From the NCBI GenBank assembly GCA_026394635.1, contig JAPKXV010000406.1:1-9650 (forward strand): a stretch of 9,650 nucleotides of DNA. The letters run 5' to 3'. The stretch is from Methanoregula sp. Its GTDB lineage: Archaea; Halobacteriota; Methanomicrobia; Methanomicrobiales; Methanospirillaceae. Every line of letters starts with the position of its first letter. Position 1 is the first letter of the stretch. This document shows, in pieces, positions 1 to 5,996 of this stretch. Made by a program: the position numbers and the translations under genes. The notes under the pieces were generated by a model. That model saw only the letters and a list, made by a program, of their open reading frames with translations. It was not told the origin of the DNA and did no database searches.

Positions 1-115
1 CAAGCCTACATCAACGTGGTTCTATGAGGAGAAGTGCAATTTCATCAGGGTACGGGAACTGGAAGGCGGAAACGTTCTGTTTTATAAGAACGTGCTTACT
101 TTGACGGCGGATTGA
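1..115 (+). CDS. C-terminal fragment of an unrecognised protein (runs in from left edge)
   Basis: An open frame enters from the left edge (first full codon at 2) and stops at TGA 113-115. It gives 37 residues ending in NVLFYKNVLTLTAD. The fragment mixes charged and aromatic residues (a WFYEEKCNF stretch, then RVRELEGGNVLFYKN) and reads like a soluble C-terminus. It is too short to assign to a family. It is followed by about 80 bp without a gene and then the GNAT pseudogene on the same strand. It could also be another decayed fragment, since its neighbour is one. Confidence 0.4.
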   Translation, partial: KPTSTWFYEEKCNFIRVRELEGGNVLFYKNVLTLTAD

Positions 116-194
116 ATGCTCTCTGTATAAGTCCCCCAAACAATCACCCAATCTCTTTCCCGACGCCCACTTTCCGAAACCGATTACGGGTTAC

Positions 195-561
195 TTGTGG
201 GACCCAACCCCGCTGAAGACCGCATATTCGGCACCTTTGTCGACGGGACGAACAACAGCCGTTGCGCGGTGCCGGCTGCATCCCGACGGGCACGAAGTCG
301 ACGGCGTCTTCACCCTGGAAGAGTTCCGTGGGCGAGGGGCTTTCCCGGCTCGTCGTGCAGGCATAAAATCCACGCCTGCGGGTATGAAGAGCTGTACATG
401 CATTCGACCCTGCAACTGATCAGCTTCTACAAAACGTTCGGGTTCGTCCCTTTGCCCGAGGAACCAGCTGCCCAAGGATGATCAGGGAGCGGTTCCTGTT
501 CTGCTTCGGCGAGATGGCGGGGTGCAACGTTTGCCCCATGCGGAGGGTGGCCGGTGGGTGA
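195..561 (+). pseudogene. Degraded GNAT-family N-acetyltransferase (remnant 1)
   Basis: Pieces of one GNAT acetyltransferase read in successive but different frames. NPAEDRIFGTFVDGT lies in the frame of base 197. HPDGHEVDGVFTLEEFRGRG follows in the frame of 195; it holds the beta4 strand and the R-G-R-G acetyl-CoA pyrophosphate loop typical of GNATs. ACGYEELYMHST and LISFYKTFGFVPLPEE are back in the frame of 197, the FYKTFGF part matching the usual GNAT C-terminal motif. IRERFLFCFGEMAGCNVCP and MRR follow in the frame of 481, ending at TGA 559-561. At least three frameshifts separate the pieces and no start codon gives the whole protein, so the gene is dead. The N-terminus is missing, though remnants 2 and 3 keep a little more of it (WYHHHQQEANPAED). 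The family call is confident; the substrate is unknown. Confidence 0.72.
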
Positions 562-593
562 ATGGCATTGGAGTGGCGTTTGGCCGCGAAACG

Positions 594-902
594 TTAGAGC
601 ATCTCTGTATCGAGTAACCGGGCCATGTGCACCACCCTCAGGATGATGACCCGGGAATCGATTATCTTGAAGATGATGCGATAATTGCCGTAGAGAAAAT
701 GGCGATAGTTTGTCCCAAGCAGTTCGTTCTCAGGAATATTCGGACAACGCAGGGGGAAGATCTCAAGTTTCCCGATCTGCTCTTCAAGATGCAGAACGAG
801 GGAGTTAGCCGCATCAATAGTATCTTGGGCGATATATTCCCATATCTCTTCAACGTCCGTTTCAGCAACGGCGGTGATCTCAACCTGAAAATTTCCTGGC
901 AC
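594..902 (-). CDS. ParE/RelE-superfamily toxin of a type II toxin-antitoxin pair
   Basis: A 102-residue basic protein with the layout of ParE-like toxins. It has an N-terminal VEITAVAETDVEEIWEYIAQ segment (strand, then helix with the AExDxxEIxxYI pattern), a second helix LHLEEQIGKLEIFP, and the core sheet NYRHFLYGNYRIIFKI followed by VIILRVVHMARLL. ParE members poison DNA gyrase and RelE members cut mRNA in the ribosome; the sequence alone does not decide between them. Translation starts at a GTG (900-902) inside the end of the antitoxin gene (23 bp overlap), with only a weak ribosome binding site. That suggests coupling, so that antitoxin is made first. Length is normal for the family and no key segment is missing. 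Confidence 0.85.
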   Translation of the reverse strand: MPGNFQVEITAVAETDVEEIWEYIAQDTIDAANSLVLHLEEQIGKLEIFPLRCPNIPENELLGTNYRHFLYGNYRIIFKIIDSRVIILRVVHMARLLDTEML

Positions 903-1167
903 TTTTGAACTCTTTCACAAACTCCCGAGCTGAACGGGTCCGTCCGTGTTCTACATCCTGTTCTGCCGGGGCGAGCAGCTTTGCCAGGTTCCCTGCCTGG
1001 AGGTGTTTTTCGTATACTTTTACATCCAGCAGCACGGAATCCGCCCTGCCATTAACCGTGAGAATAATCGGGCGACCCGTGGTATGAAGTTGGTCAAGAA
1101 TATCGCGGGTGTGACGTTTAAGGTCCGTAACAGAGCGAATATCTTCTGATGGACTAATCTGTGACAT
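880..1167 (-). CDS. Phd/YefM-family antitoxin
   Basis: A 95-residue protein upstream of and overlapping the toxin gene. Residues ~9-55 (DIRSVTDLKRHTRDILDQL, then RPIILTVNGRADSVLLDVKVYE) have the Phd/YefM fold signature: an SVTDLKRHTRDIL helix and the P-I-I-L-T-V-N-G-R-A strand-turn that forms the DNA-binding dimer. The C-terminal third is charged (ARKFSG end) and is the expected toxin-wrapping segment. Start ATG 1165-1167 is preceded by AGGAA about 8 bases upstream. The protein should neutralise the 594-902 toxin and repress the shared promoter, where a perfect 12-bp palindrome lies just upstream. Confidence 0.85.
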   Translation of the reverse strand: MSQISPSEDIRSVTDLKRHTRDILDQLHTTGRPIILTVNGRADSVLLDVKVYEKHLQAGNLAKLLAPAEQDVEHGRTRSAREFVKEFKSARKFSG

Positions 1168-1186
1168 ATCGCATTTCCTGTTAAAT

Positions 1187-1211
1187 ATGATTAATCATTG
1201 AATATAGCACT
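1187..1211 (-). promoter_or_regulatory. Promoter and palindromic operator of the toxin-antitoxin operon
   Basis: A perfect 12-bp palindrome, ATGATTAATCAT, occupies 1187-1198, 20 to 31 bases upstream of the antitoxin start. Next to it, at about 1201-1208 on the - strand, is GCTATATTC, with CATAAATAG a little further up; either could be the archaeal TATA box. The palindrome would then lie at or near the transcription start, where a Phd-type antitoxin dimer could block transcription. The palindrome is seen directly. Its role as operator is inferred from its position and from family behaviour. Confidence 0.45.
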
Positions 1212-1291
1212 ATTTATGGTGTCTGAAAAATTGTTCTTGCCGTAAGACCGGGATGTTACACCCGCTAATAAAAGTTGGGGATTCCTGGGTA

Positions 1292-1450
1292 TGGTACCAC
1301 CACCACCAGCAAGAGGCCAACCCCGCTGAAGACCACATCTTCGGCACCTTTGTTGATGGGACGAATCGCCTGCCGTTGCGCGGGACGGGTGCATCCCAAC
1401 GGGCACGAAGTCGACGCCTGCGGGCATGAAGTGCTGTACATGCTCTTCGA
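1292..1450 (+). pseudogene. GNAT-family acetyltransferase remnant 2 (internal deletion)
   Basis: This stretch repeats remnant 1 at DNA and protein level. WYHHHQQEANPAEDHIFGTF with VDGT directly after reads in one frame from about 1294, followed by a diverged copy of the HPDGHEVD region. The bases from GGCACGAAGTCGAC then jump straight to the GCCTGCGG..ATGAAG..GCTGTACATG segment. About 70 bp present in remnant 1, including the whole R-G-R-G acetyl-CoA loop, is therefore deleted. After the CTGTACATG the two copies part company. It cannot encode a working acetyltransferase. Its 5' end extends further than remnant 1 and shares GGTACCAC..CACCAGCA with remnant 3. Confidence 0.6.
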
Positions 1451-1501
1451 CGGGATTGGGCGGGTATTGGAGGGGATGACATTTCAAGGTTCCACAAATA
1501 T

Positions 1502-1612
1502 ATGAAAACCTCCAAAATTACAAAAGAAGGGCGCGAACTCATCACGAAAGCAATAGAAATGCAGATGCAGAAAAATTCTGTGCCTGAACTCTCCTATTTC
1601 GATCTCGCATAA
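1502..1612 (+). CDS. Tiny ORF, unrecognised (36 aa), possibly the tail of a lost gene
   Basis: ATG 1502 to TAA 1610-1612 encodes 36 residues, lysine-rich and then polar: MKTSKITKEGRELITKAIEM, ending NSVPELSYFDLA. The frame stays open upstream for more than 20 codons (GGDDISRFHKY just before the Met) with no better start. It therefore looks more like the intact C-terminus of a decayed gene than a complete small protein. An AAGG lies about 12 bases upstream of the ATG. It converges on the end of the AlbA_2 gene. No family recognised. Confidence 0.25.
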   Translation: MKTSKITKEGRELITKAIEMQMQKNSVPELSYFDLA

Positions 1613-1621
1613 GAAACCCCG

Positions 1622-3541
1622 TTACTCCCGCGTCCGATATCCCTGGTCAGGATGGGTCAGTTTATCCGGATATTTCAGTTCAAGCAACTGTCTCTTAACC
1701 ATCGGATTGAGATAATGCGTCCTGATAGTTTCCGGGGAGCGCTTCAAGAGACTGGAAAGCTGCTCCAGCGTCATAAAATGTCCGGTGCAGATGATGAGGA
1801 TTGTTTCCACCATCAGAGTGGTTGATACTTTTTTCCGGCCCAAAAACCTCTCCTCAACCATTGTACGCAATGCTGAATGCACGGAGCTCGGTACCAAATG
1901 CACGGAGCTGTCAGGCAAATGCACGGAGCTTGGTACCAAATGCACGGAGCTGCCTCGCTGTTGTTCCGCTGTCGCATTGAGTCTCGTCTGAACAATACCC
2001 TCTGATTCTGGCAGTCCCGGTCTGGGGAATGTATACACCATCGCCCGGGTCGCCCCGGCGGACTGAAGGAATCCGCGAGTAACAAGGTCCTTCAATGCCT
2101 TCGAAAGATCATGGGGGTGGAGATCTGACATTTCTTTGATGCGGGCATGGGTAACGCTGCCTTCGATAGCGACAGTAGCGAGAGCAAGCTTCTGCACTTC
2201 GGACAACTCATTGAAATCCGAACCGAACAGGCTTTCGAGACTCTTCATCACCGCATCGGGAAGGAGGCTCATCATCCGCATAAGAAGGACCGTCTGTTCA
2301 GGGTTGAATTTCTCTTTAAGCTCGGGAAGACGAAAGAGCTGTTCTCTCCAGTTCTGAAAGATTTTCGGAAGGCCGGATCCAGCACGCTCTCCATAACCGA
2401 TCAGATCGAACATCGTCTGGAGATTCCTGTTGCGGCAATCACTGACACCTCCACGGATTGCGTCCTCAGCCGGTACTCTCATCGTGCCCGGATTCCGGAA
2501 TGAGAACATATCCGGCCGCTTGATGATAAGGATCGGGACCGTCCCGCTGTAATCTGCATGGACGAGAGTATTAGTCAGTGCTTCACGCAAGGCTTCATGA
2601 ACCGGGGTATCATCGACACGGGAAGGCCCCACCAGCTTAAACGGCACGTTAAGATCCCGGTAGAGTTTCTGGATGACAATCTGGAAAAAGTCATACAGAT
2701 TACCGGACCAGTTGCCGTCCGTGGTGATCCGGTCCACCCATCGTGTCCCGTCATCATCATCAGATCTGCGCTCCTGGTAATCAACAAAGTAATGAGGGAC
2801 CGCATCCAGAATAGACCTCAATTTTCCAAACATCAGGATTCCGGCAAGTGTCAGTCCTTCCTCTCCAGAACTCCGGTCCCGCGTCAGTCCCCCAATCGAG
2901 CGAAGGAATTCATGGTCATCAAGGCTGTTCCACGGGTGCGTGGGTTTTGTACTCCTGAATCTGTTACGATAGGACCGGAGCGTAGTGCCGTCCAAATCGT
3001 CCTCCGTGAAATGGGAAAGTAATCTTGCATCACGGGATTCATCTACCTGCTCGGCAATCATCCGTTTGACGGTTGATTCATCGCAGAGGTAATCCCCCGA
3101 AAAATTCCGGCGATATGTCCCAGCCAGGGGATTTTTCCCCACGTATACGGGTTTCTGCTCGCGTCGGGCCGGCGGCACAATAATTCTGATGTATTGTTTT
3201 CCATTATACGTACCGACAGAAACATTATCGTCTTTAAGAAAGTTGATACTGACTTTTTCGCGGTTGTTCAGGTTACTCCACAGCTGGTCGATAACCCGGC
3301 CTGGTTCGGCGATCCCAACCAGAATAAATTCGCCGGGAGAAACTTCCTGGAACCCGAGAAGGACGATGCCGCCAAAGGTGTTGGCAAATGCGCTATACGT
3401 TGGAAAAAGTGATTCAGGCAGCTGGCCTCTTCCGTCTTCCCCAGAGGCCTTTTTTATCTCAATATACGTGCTTTCTGAAAGGTCCTCTATATTCAGCAGT
3501 TCAGCAATTTCCACGATACTCATCTGTGGTTGGGAAGTCAT
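1622..3541 (-). CDS. AlbA_2 (Schlafen-like) putative DNA-binding / ATPase-fold regulator
   Basis: A 639-residue protein, counted from ATG 3539-3541. A TTG at 3614-3616 would add 25 poorly conserved residues and lacks a ribosome binding site; the ATG has GAGG 11 bases upstream. Residues ~22-135 are the AlbA_2 domain: SESTYIEIKKA, then FANTFGGIVLLGF at 52-64. Residues ~316-332 (EALREALTNTLVHADYS) are the N-box-like helix of the HATPase_c_4/RecG-like C-terminal module usually joined to AlbA_2, followed by GYGERAGSGLPKIF at ~383-396. Residues ~440-500 look like a winged helix. Residues 531-555 hold four copies of SSVH spaced 7 residues apart. The C-terminal ~70 residues (LSSLLKRSPETIRTHYL, then HPDQGYRT) form a second helix-turn-helix-like domain often found at the end of this family. 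Members are usually annotated as transcriptional regulators and are common in defence islands; no specific function is established here. Confidence 0.85.
   Translation of the reverse strand: MTSQPQMSIVEIAELLNIEDLSESTYIEIKKASGEDGRGQLPESLFPTYSAFANTFGGIVLLGFQEVSPGEFILVGIAEPGRVIDQLWSNLNNREKVSINFLKDDNVSVGTYNGKQYIRIIVPPARREQKPVYVGKNPLAGTYRRNFSGDYLCDESTVKRMIAEQVDESRDARLLSHFTEDDLDGTTLRSYRNRFRSTKPTHPWNSLDDHEFLRSIGGLTRDRSSGEEGLTLAGILMFGKLRSILDAVPHYFVDYQERRSDDDDGTRWVDRITTDGNWSGNLYDFFQIVIQKLYRDLNVPFKLVGPSRVDDTPVHEALREALTNTLVHADYSGTVPILIIKRPDMFSFRNPGTMRVPAEDAIRGGVSDCRNRNLQTMFDLIGYGERAGSGLPKIFQNWREQLFRLPELKEKFNPEQTVLLMRMMSLLPDAVMKSLESLFGSDFNELSEVQKLALATVAIEGSVTHARIKEMSDLHPHDLSKALKDLVTRGFLQSAGATRAMVYTFPRPGLPESEGIVQTRLNATAEQQRGSSVHLVPSSVHLPDSSVHLVPSSVHSALRTMVEERFLGRKKVSTTLMVETILIICTGHFMTLEQLSSLLKRSPETIRTHYLNPMVKRQLLELKYPDKLTHPDQGYRTRE
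1877..1951 (-). repeat. In-frame 21-bp tandem repeat (4 copies) encoding Ser-Ser-Val-His heptads
   Basis: On the + strand the motif TGCACGGAGCT recurs four times at 21-bp spacing, with fill-ins alternating between GGTACC-type and other sequence. On the coding (-) strand each unit gives SSVH plus three residues: LVP, LPD, LVP, then SAL. It sits in the linker between the middle and C-terminal domains of the AlbA_2 protein. The spacing is a multiple of three, so copy number can change without breaking the frame. Confidence 0.85.
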
Positions 3542-4103
3542 ACGGAAAAGATCCTCTTGTTCAATCGTATGGATTTTAGGGATATGGTTGTTTGCATAAT
3601 CAGGAGCGTTCCGCAAGGCCTGACCACGGAAGCGATTGTTGTGTGGAAGTTGGTGACCGGGACCGCAACTTAAAAGACACTGACGACGTTGTCGTGTTGG
3701 GTCTGTTTTCCTTCTGCAACGAACCCGTGTTTTCCATCAGCACATTCTTTGTTCACCTGAGTTAGATGACCCCCAGTAAAGCAAATACCGGGGTATTGCG
3801 CTCAAACGCTCTATCGACGAAGGCGATATGCTCAAGGAGGCAATAAAATACATCGATAAGACAATTATAGGCTTAGCCAAGTCCCGGTTAAAGACCGGTT
3901 CGGATAAGATCCACATCATATCCCCGGCCTTCCCGCATGAGTACCGATGTCAATACTTCCGGGATAAACTATGCCGTAAATCCCTCGGGCAACAATGGTC
4001 TGATGACGCCGCGTTGCCTTTGCAGAATTATATCAGACTATTCCGATCTAGTTCATTGGCTGGTGTTGAAACCCACGAACTCACCATACCAAAAATTCCC
4101 CCT
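3542..4103. other. Gene-poor stretch upstream of the AlbA_2 gene
   Basis: About 560 bp without a convincing gene. The part next to 3541 should carry the AlbA_2 promoter, but no clear TATA box stands out. On the + strand a frame is open from 3780 to 4106. From its ATG at 3828 it would give 92 residues starting MLKEAIKYIDKTIIGLAKSR and ending ELTIPKIPP. Only the first ~35 residues look protein-like (the preceding codons YRGIALKRSIDEGD also read well); the rest is low-quality sequence. I think it is the decayed remains of a gene rather than a working one, and I do not recognise the family. Confidence 0.3.
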
Positions 4104-4150
4104 TGAGAAAGAGGTCTGGTACCACTATCACCAGCAGAAGGCCAACCCGT
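4104..4150 (+). pseudogene. GNAT acetyltransferase remnant 3 (short)
   Basis: The + frame from 4104 reads EKEVWYHYHQQKANP. It matches the start of remnant 2 (WYHHHQQEANP), and the DNA is nearly identical over TGGTACCAC..TCACCAGCA..AGGCCAACCC. Homology stops after the ANP codons, exactly where remnant 1 and 2 continue with AED. Just after the break lie the hairpin-like sequences at the trailer end of the CRISPR array. Only about 15 codons survive, so the assignment rests on similarity to the other two copies. Confidence 0.5.
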
Positions 4151-4206
4151 GTCCACCGTGGTAAACGGGATCTATTCACGAAAAGTCCTCTGGTCGAGGT
4201 CCGCCG

Positions 4207-4235
4207 TCAGCATCCGTGCCACACGGTGGATGACA
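4207..4235 (-). repeat. Possible degenerate CRISPR repeat at the trailer end
   Basis: One period (61 bp) below the first clear repeat lies CATCCGTGCCACACGGTGG (from 4211). With small gaps it aligns to the repeat core CATCC..CCACA.CGGTGG and keeps a CCAC/GTGG stem. The 32 bp between it and the next repeat would be an extra spacer. The last repeat of an array is commonly degenerate, which fits. Several mismatches and a 3-base insertion make this tentative. Confidence 0.35.
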
Positions 4236-4267
4236 CGTAACGGTCATTCTGACGGCCTTTCTCGTAA

Positions 4268-4538
4268 GATTCATCCCCACAACGGTGGGGAACTCCTAAC
4301 GATGGATTTCCTTGCTGGTTTTACCATACGTTCATCCCCACAACGGTGGGGAACTCCTGACAATAGATTTCTTTGTTGGTTTTACAATTCGTGCATCCCC
4401 ACAACGGTGGGGAACTCCTGACAATGGATTTCCTTGTTGGTTTTACTGTTCGTTCATCCCCACAGAGGTGGGGAACTCATAGAGGATCTAGGCAGGTACT
4501 AAAATTTATAGGTTCCTCCCCACACACGGGAGAAACGC
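4268..4538 (-). CRISPR. Type I-E CRISPR array: 4 clear repeats plus 1 degenerate repeat, 4 spacers
   Basis: Repeats of 28 bp lie at 4268-4295, 4329-4356, 4390-4417, 4451-4478 and, degenerate, 4511-4538, with a period of 61 bp (60 for the last). In crRNA sense (- strand) the repeat starts GAGTTCCCCACC and ends GTGGGGATGAACG, matching the type I-E plan. It has a 6-bp stem CCCCAC/GTGGGG around a tetraloop for Cas6e and an 8-base 5' handle from GATGAACG. The fourth repeat changes only in the tetraloop (AACG to AGAG on +), keeping the stem. Spacers are 33, 33, 33 and 32 bp. The first three are variants of one another (see findings); the fourth is unrelated. Array and cas operon point the same way, the array lying 27 bp past the cas6e stop. 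No terminator is seen between them, so read-through from the cas operon is possible. Confidence 0.95.
4498..4538 (-). promoter_or_regulatory. Degenerate repeat and TATA-like element that may act as array leader/promoter
   Basis: The repeat-like unit at 4511-4538 matches the fourth repeat at about 21 of 28 positions. It keeps the GGGGA..GAAC handle side and can still form a 5-bp CTCCC/GGGAG stem. Immediately downstream on the - strand, 4504-4511 reads CTATAAAT within CCTATAAATTTTAG, a good archaeal TATA box. With usual archaeal spacing, transcription would begin at about 4478-4484, right at the 5' edge of the first intact repeat. Sequence and spacing are seen; promoter activity is inferred. 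It may equally be just an old repeat plus an AT-rich spacer. Confidence 0.35.
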
Positions 4539-4565
4539 AGGGTCTGGACCAGGCAGAGTCAGCAG

Positions 4566-5252
4566 TCATACACGAATGGGGCGGACCAGCATAAGCCCGC
4601 AACCGAATCCCTTCGCAGGTCCAACCCCGAAATACAAGGCGTGAAGGAAGAGATCTTCGTCCGTTACCGTCAGAAGACCATCAAAATCAAGGGTGCTGAA
4701 CTGCACAGGTCGCGTCCTTCCGGGTTTAACGAATGCACGAGATATATATCGTTCAACTCGGACATCCCCGTCCCGTATGGCAAATCCATACGATTCGCCT
4801 TTCATTGCCAGCCACTCAGACCCCGCCACCTGGACAAGTTCCGGCTGCCCGGGCCATTGATATTTCGGCACAGACCCCTCCTTCAGGCGAGTCTTACACT
4901 CCATCACCACATCATGCCGGTGCTGCCGCCCCCTTATATCTCGTTTCGTCCGTACAGGATTGGCACGGAGAGAAAATTGCAAACGCTGGCCCCTTCGGAT
5001 AACCGGCAAGTACGGCTTTGTCTCGATATCAAACAAGCAGCGGGTATCTGACAGCTCCCTTGAGGAGACAATAAAAAACGATGGCATCACGAGGTCGTCC
5101 CGGTACCGGTAAAGAAAATCCCGCGAACGCGTCGGGGAATCGGTGCAAAGGTCCCAGACCATATGGTGGACCTGGTACTCACTACCCACCAGGCGGGCCA
5201 CATCAGGATAATCAATAGCCTCCTTACGGAGTTGTGCTCGGCTGATAAACAT
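4566..5252 (-). CDS. cas6e: Cas6e (CasE) crRNA-processing endoribonuclease
   Basis: 228 residues, normal for Cas6e. It cuts pre-crRNA at the base of each repeat hairpin and stays bound as the head of Cascade. The N-terminus MFISRAQLRKEA is the first RAMP strand. YQVHHMVWDL (26-35) matches the YQLHQGLW motif of E. coli CasE, placing the catalytic histidine at H29 and the supporting tyrosine at Y26. SRDFLYRYRDD follows, as in the family. The C-terminal GVGPAKGFGCGLMLV is the glycine-rich loop of RAMP proteins. Start ATG 5250-5252 overlaps the cas5e stop (ATGA), so translation is coupled. Downstream, where cas1 would normally follow, the array begins instead. Confidence 0.95.
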   Translation of the reverse strand: MFISRAQLRKEAIDYPDVARLVGSEYQVHHMVWDLCTDSPTRSRDFLYRYRDDLVMPSFFIVSSRELSDTRCLFDIETKPYLPVIRRGQRLQFSLRANPVRTKRDIRGRQHRHDVVMECKTRLKEGSVPKYQWPGQPELVQVAGSEWLAMKGESYGFAIRDGDVRVERYISRAFVKPGRTRPVQFSTLDFDGLLTVTDEDLFLHALYFGVGPAKGFGCGLMLVRPIRV

Positions 5253-5995
5253 CAGTTATCACCGGTTGCGTCGGATAAATCTGCTGAATGTTCAGTCCTG
5301 GACCGAAATTGCCACTGTGACCGTGAACCGGGATTGTCCCTGCGTAACGTCGACATACGGGGAGAAATCCCCATCACCATATCATCCTCCCAGAAGACCC
5401 GGACGAATTGACCATCGTTAACCATCCCCGGGAAAAGGGGAGTTTTTTTATCAAACTGGGAAAATGCCGCCTTTGCATCAACCGCAGCAACCACAATCGG
5501 TGATAACGGAAGAGAAGGCGGACATGACTTCCTTCCCAGGTACAACACGAAGACCGGCGACCGCAGTTTCAGGGCGACATCAGGAAGTGAATAGGGTGTA
5601 TCCCCTGTCGCTTCAATACAGACCGTCGTGATCGAATCGCACCGGTACTCGCGGGTCGAAAGGACCGTTGAAATATTCTCAACCGGTCCGGAAAGTTCGT
5701 CTTTCCTCGTCGTAAAAGACTTTTTATTCCACCCCTTCCCGGATGCAGGCACCTGGGTAGTATGGTAGTCACTAATAAGAGTCCCCGGAGAGTCCAGGCG
5801 AAACGCCATCTTAAAACCTTTGCTGACGGCATCAAGTGCCTTCTGGTCATCTCGTTTAATACCATACGCAGCCGAAATCAGGCCGGTAATTGCAGAGCGT
5901 GTAGGATGGTCCGAAGTCGGGCGGTACTCGCCCACGGCAATCTCCCCCCAGGAGGCCATCGGACCGTAAAGGCGGAAGAGGAGAAATGCAGGCAT
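5252..5995 (-). CDS. cas5e: Cas5e (CasD), Cascade subunit gripping the crRNA 5' handle
   Basis: 247 residues, typical for Cas5e. The N-terminal FLLFRLYGPMASWGE is the family hallmark (RAMP strand plus G-P-x-x-S-W-G). It is followed by RPTSDHPTRSAITGLISAAYGI, the conserved helix with the P-T-R-S-A-I-x-G-L pattern, and YHTTQVPASG, the thumb region. SPVFVLYLGRKSCPPSLPL near residue 155 is the second RAMP-type block. Cas5e holds the 8-nt 5' handle and anchors Cas8e at the tail of the complex. ATG 5993-5995 lies one base after the cas7e stop, with GGAG just upstream; the stop overlaps the cas6e start. No defects seen. Confidence 0.94.
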   Translation of the reverse strand: MPAFLLFRLYGPMASWGEIAVGEYRPTSDHPTRSAITGLISAAYGIKRDDQKALDAVSKGFKMAFRLDSPGTLISDYHTTQVPASGKGWNKKSFTTRKDELSGPVENISTVLSTREYRCDSITTVCIEATGDTPYSLPDVALKLRSPVFVLYLGRKSCPPSLPLSPIVVAAVDAKAAFSQFDKKTPLFPGMVNDGQFVRVFWEDDMVMGISPRMSTLRRDNPGSRSQWQFRSRTEHSADLSDATGDN

Positions 5996-5996
5996 A

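Noticed and set aside
594..1167. A CRISPR-regulated toxin-antitoxin arrangement (CreTA-like), with the degenerate repeat unit guiding Cascade to the toxin promoter.
   Set aside because: The toxin is paired with a protein antitoxin and lies 3 kb away. The only resemblance between spacer 4 and the toxin-antitoxin promoter is a short AT-rich ATAAAT stretch.
1880..1945. GAGCTCGGTACC within the SSVH repeat is identical to part of a common cloning-vector polylinker.
   Set aside because: It lies inside an intact ORF, recurs as a varied copy (GAGCTTGGTACC) at the repeat period, and no other polylinker sites flank it. It is coincidence, not contamination.
4147..4170. A second repeat-like hairpin (CCGTGTCCACCGTGG) beyond the possible degenerate repeat at 4207.
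   Set aside because: Its spacing is 67 bp rather than 61 and similarity to the true repeat is low; it adjoins the GNAT remnant and may be chance.
4296..4450. The 61-bp units read as a coding tandem repeat.
   Set aside because: 61 is not a multiple of three, so the frame shifts at each unit. The repeat hairpin and nearby Cascade genes show it is a CRISPR array. The codon pattern applies only within each spacer.
5427..5450. G/C-rich inverted stretch followed by a run of T, resembling a terminator.
   Set aside because: It lies within the intact cas5e coding sequence, and on the strand opposite to transcription.
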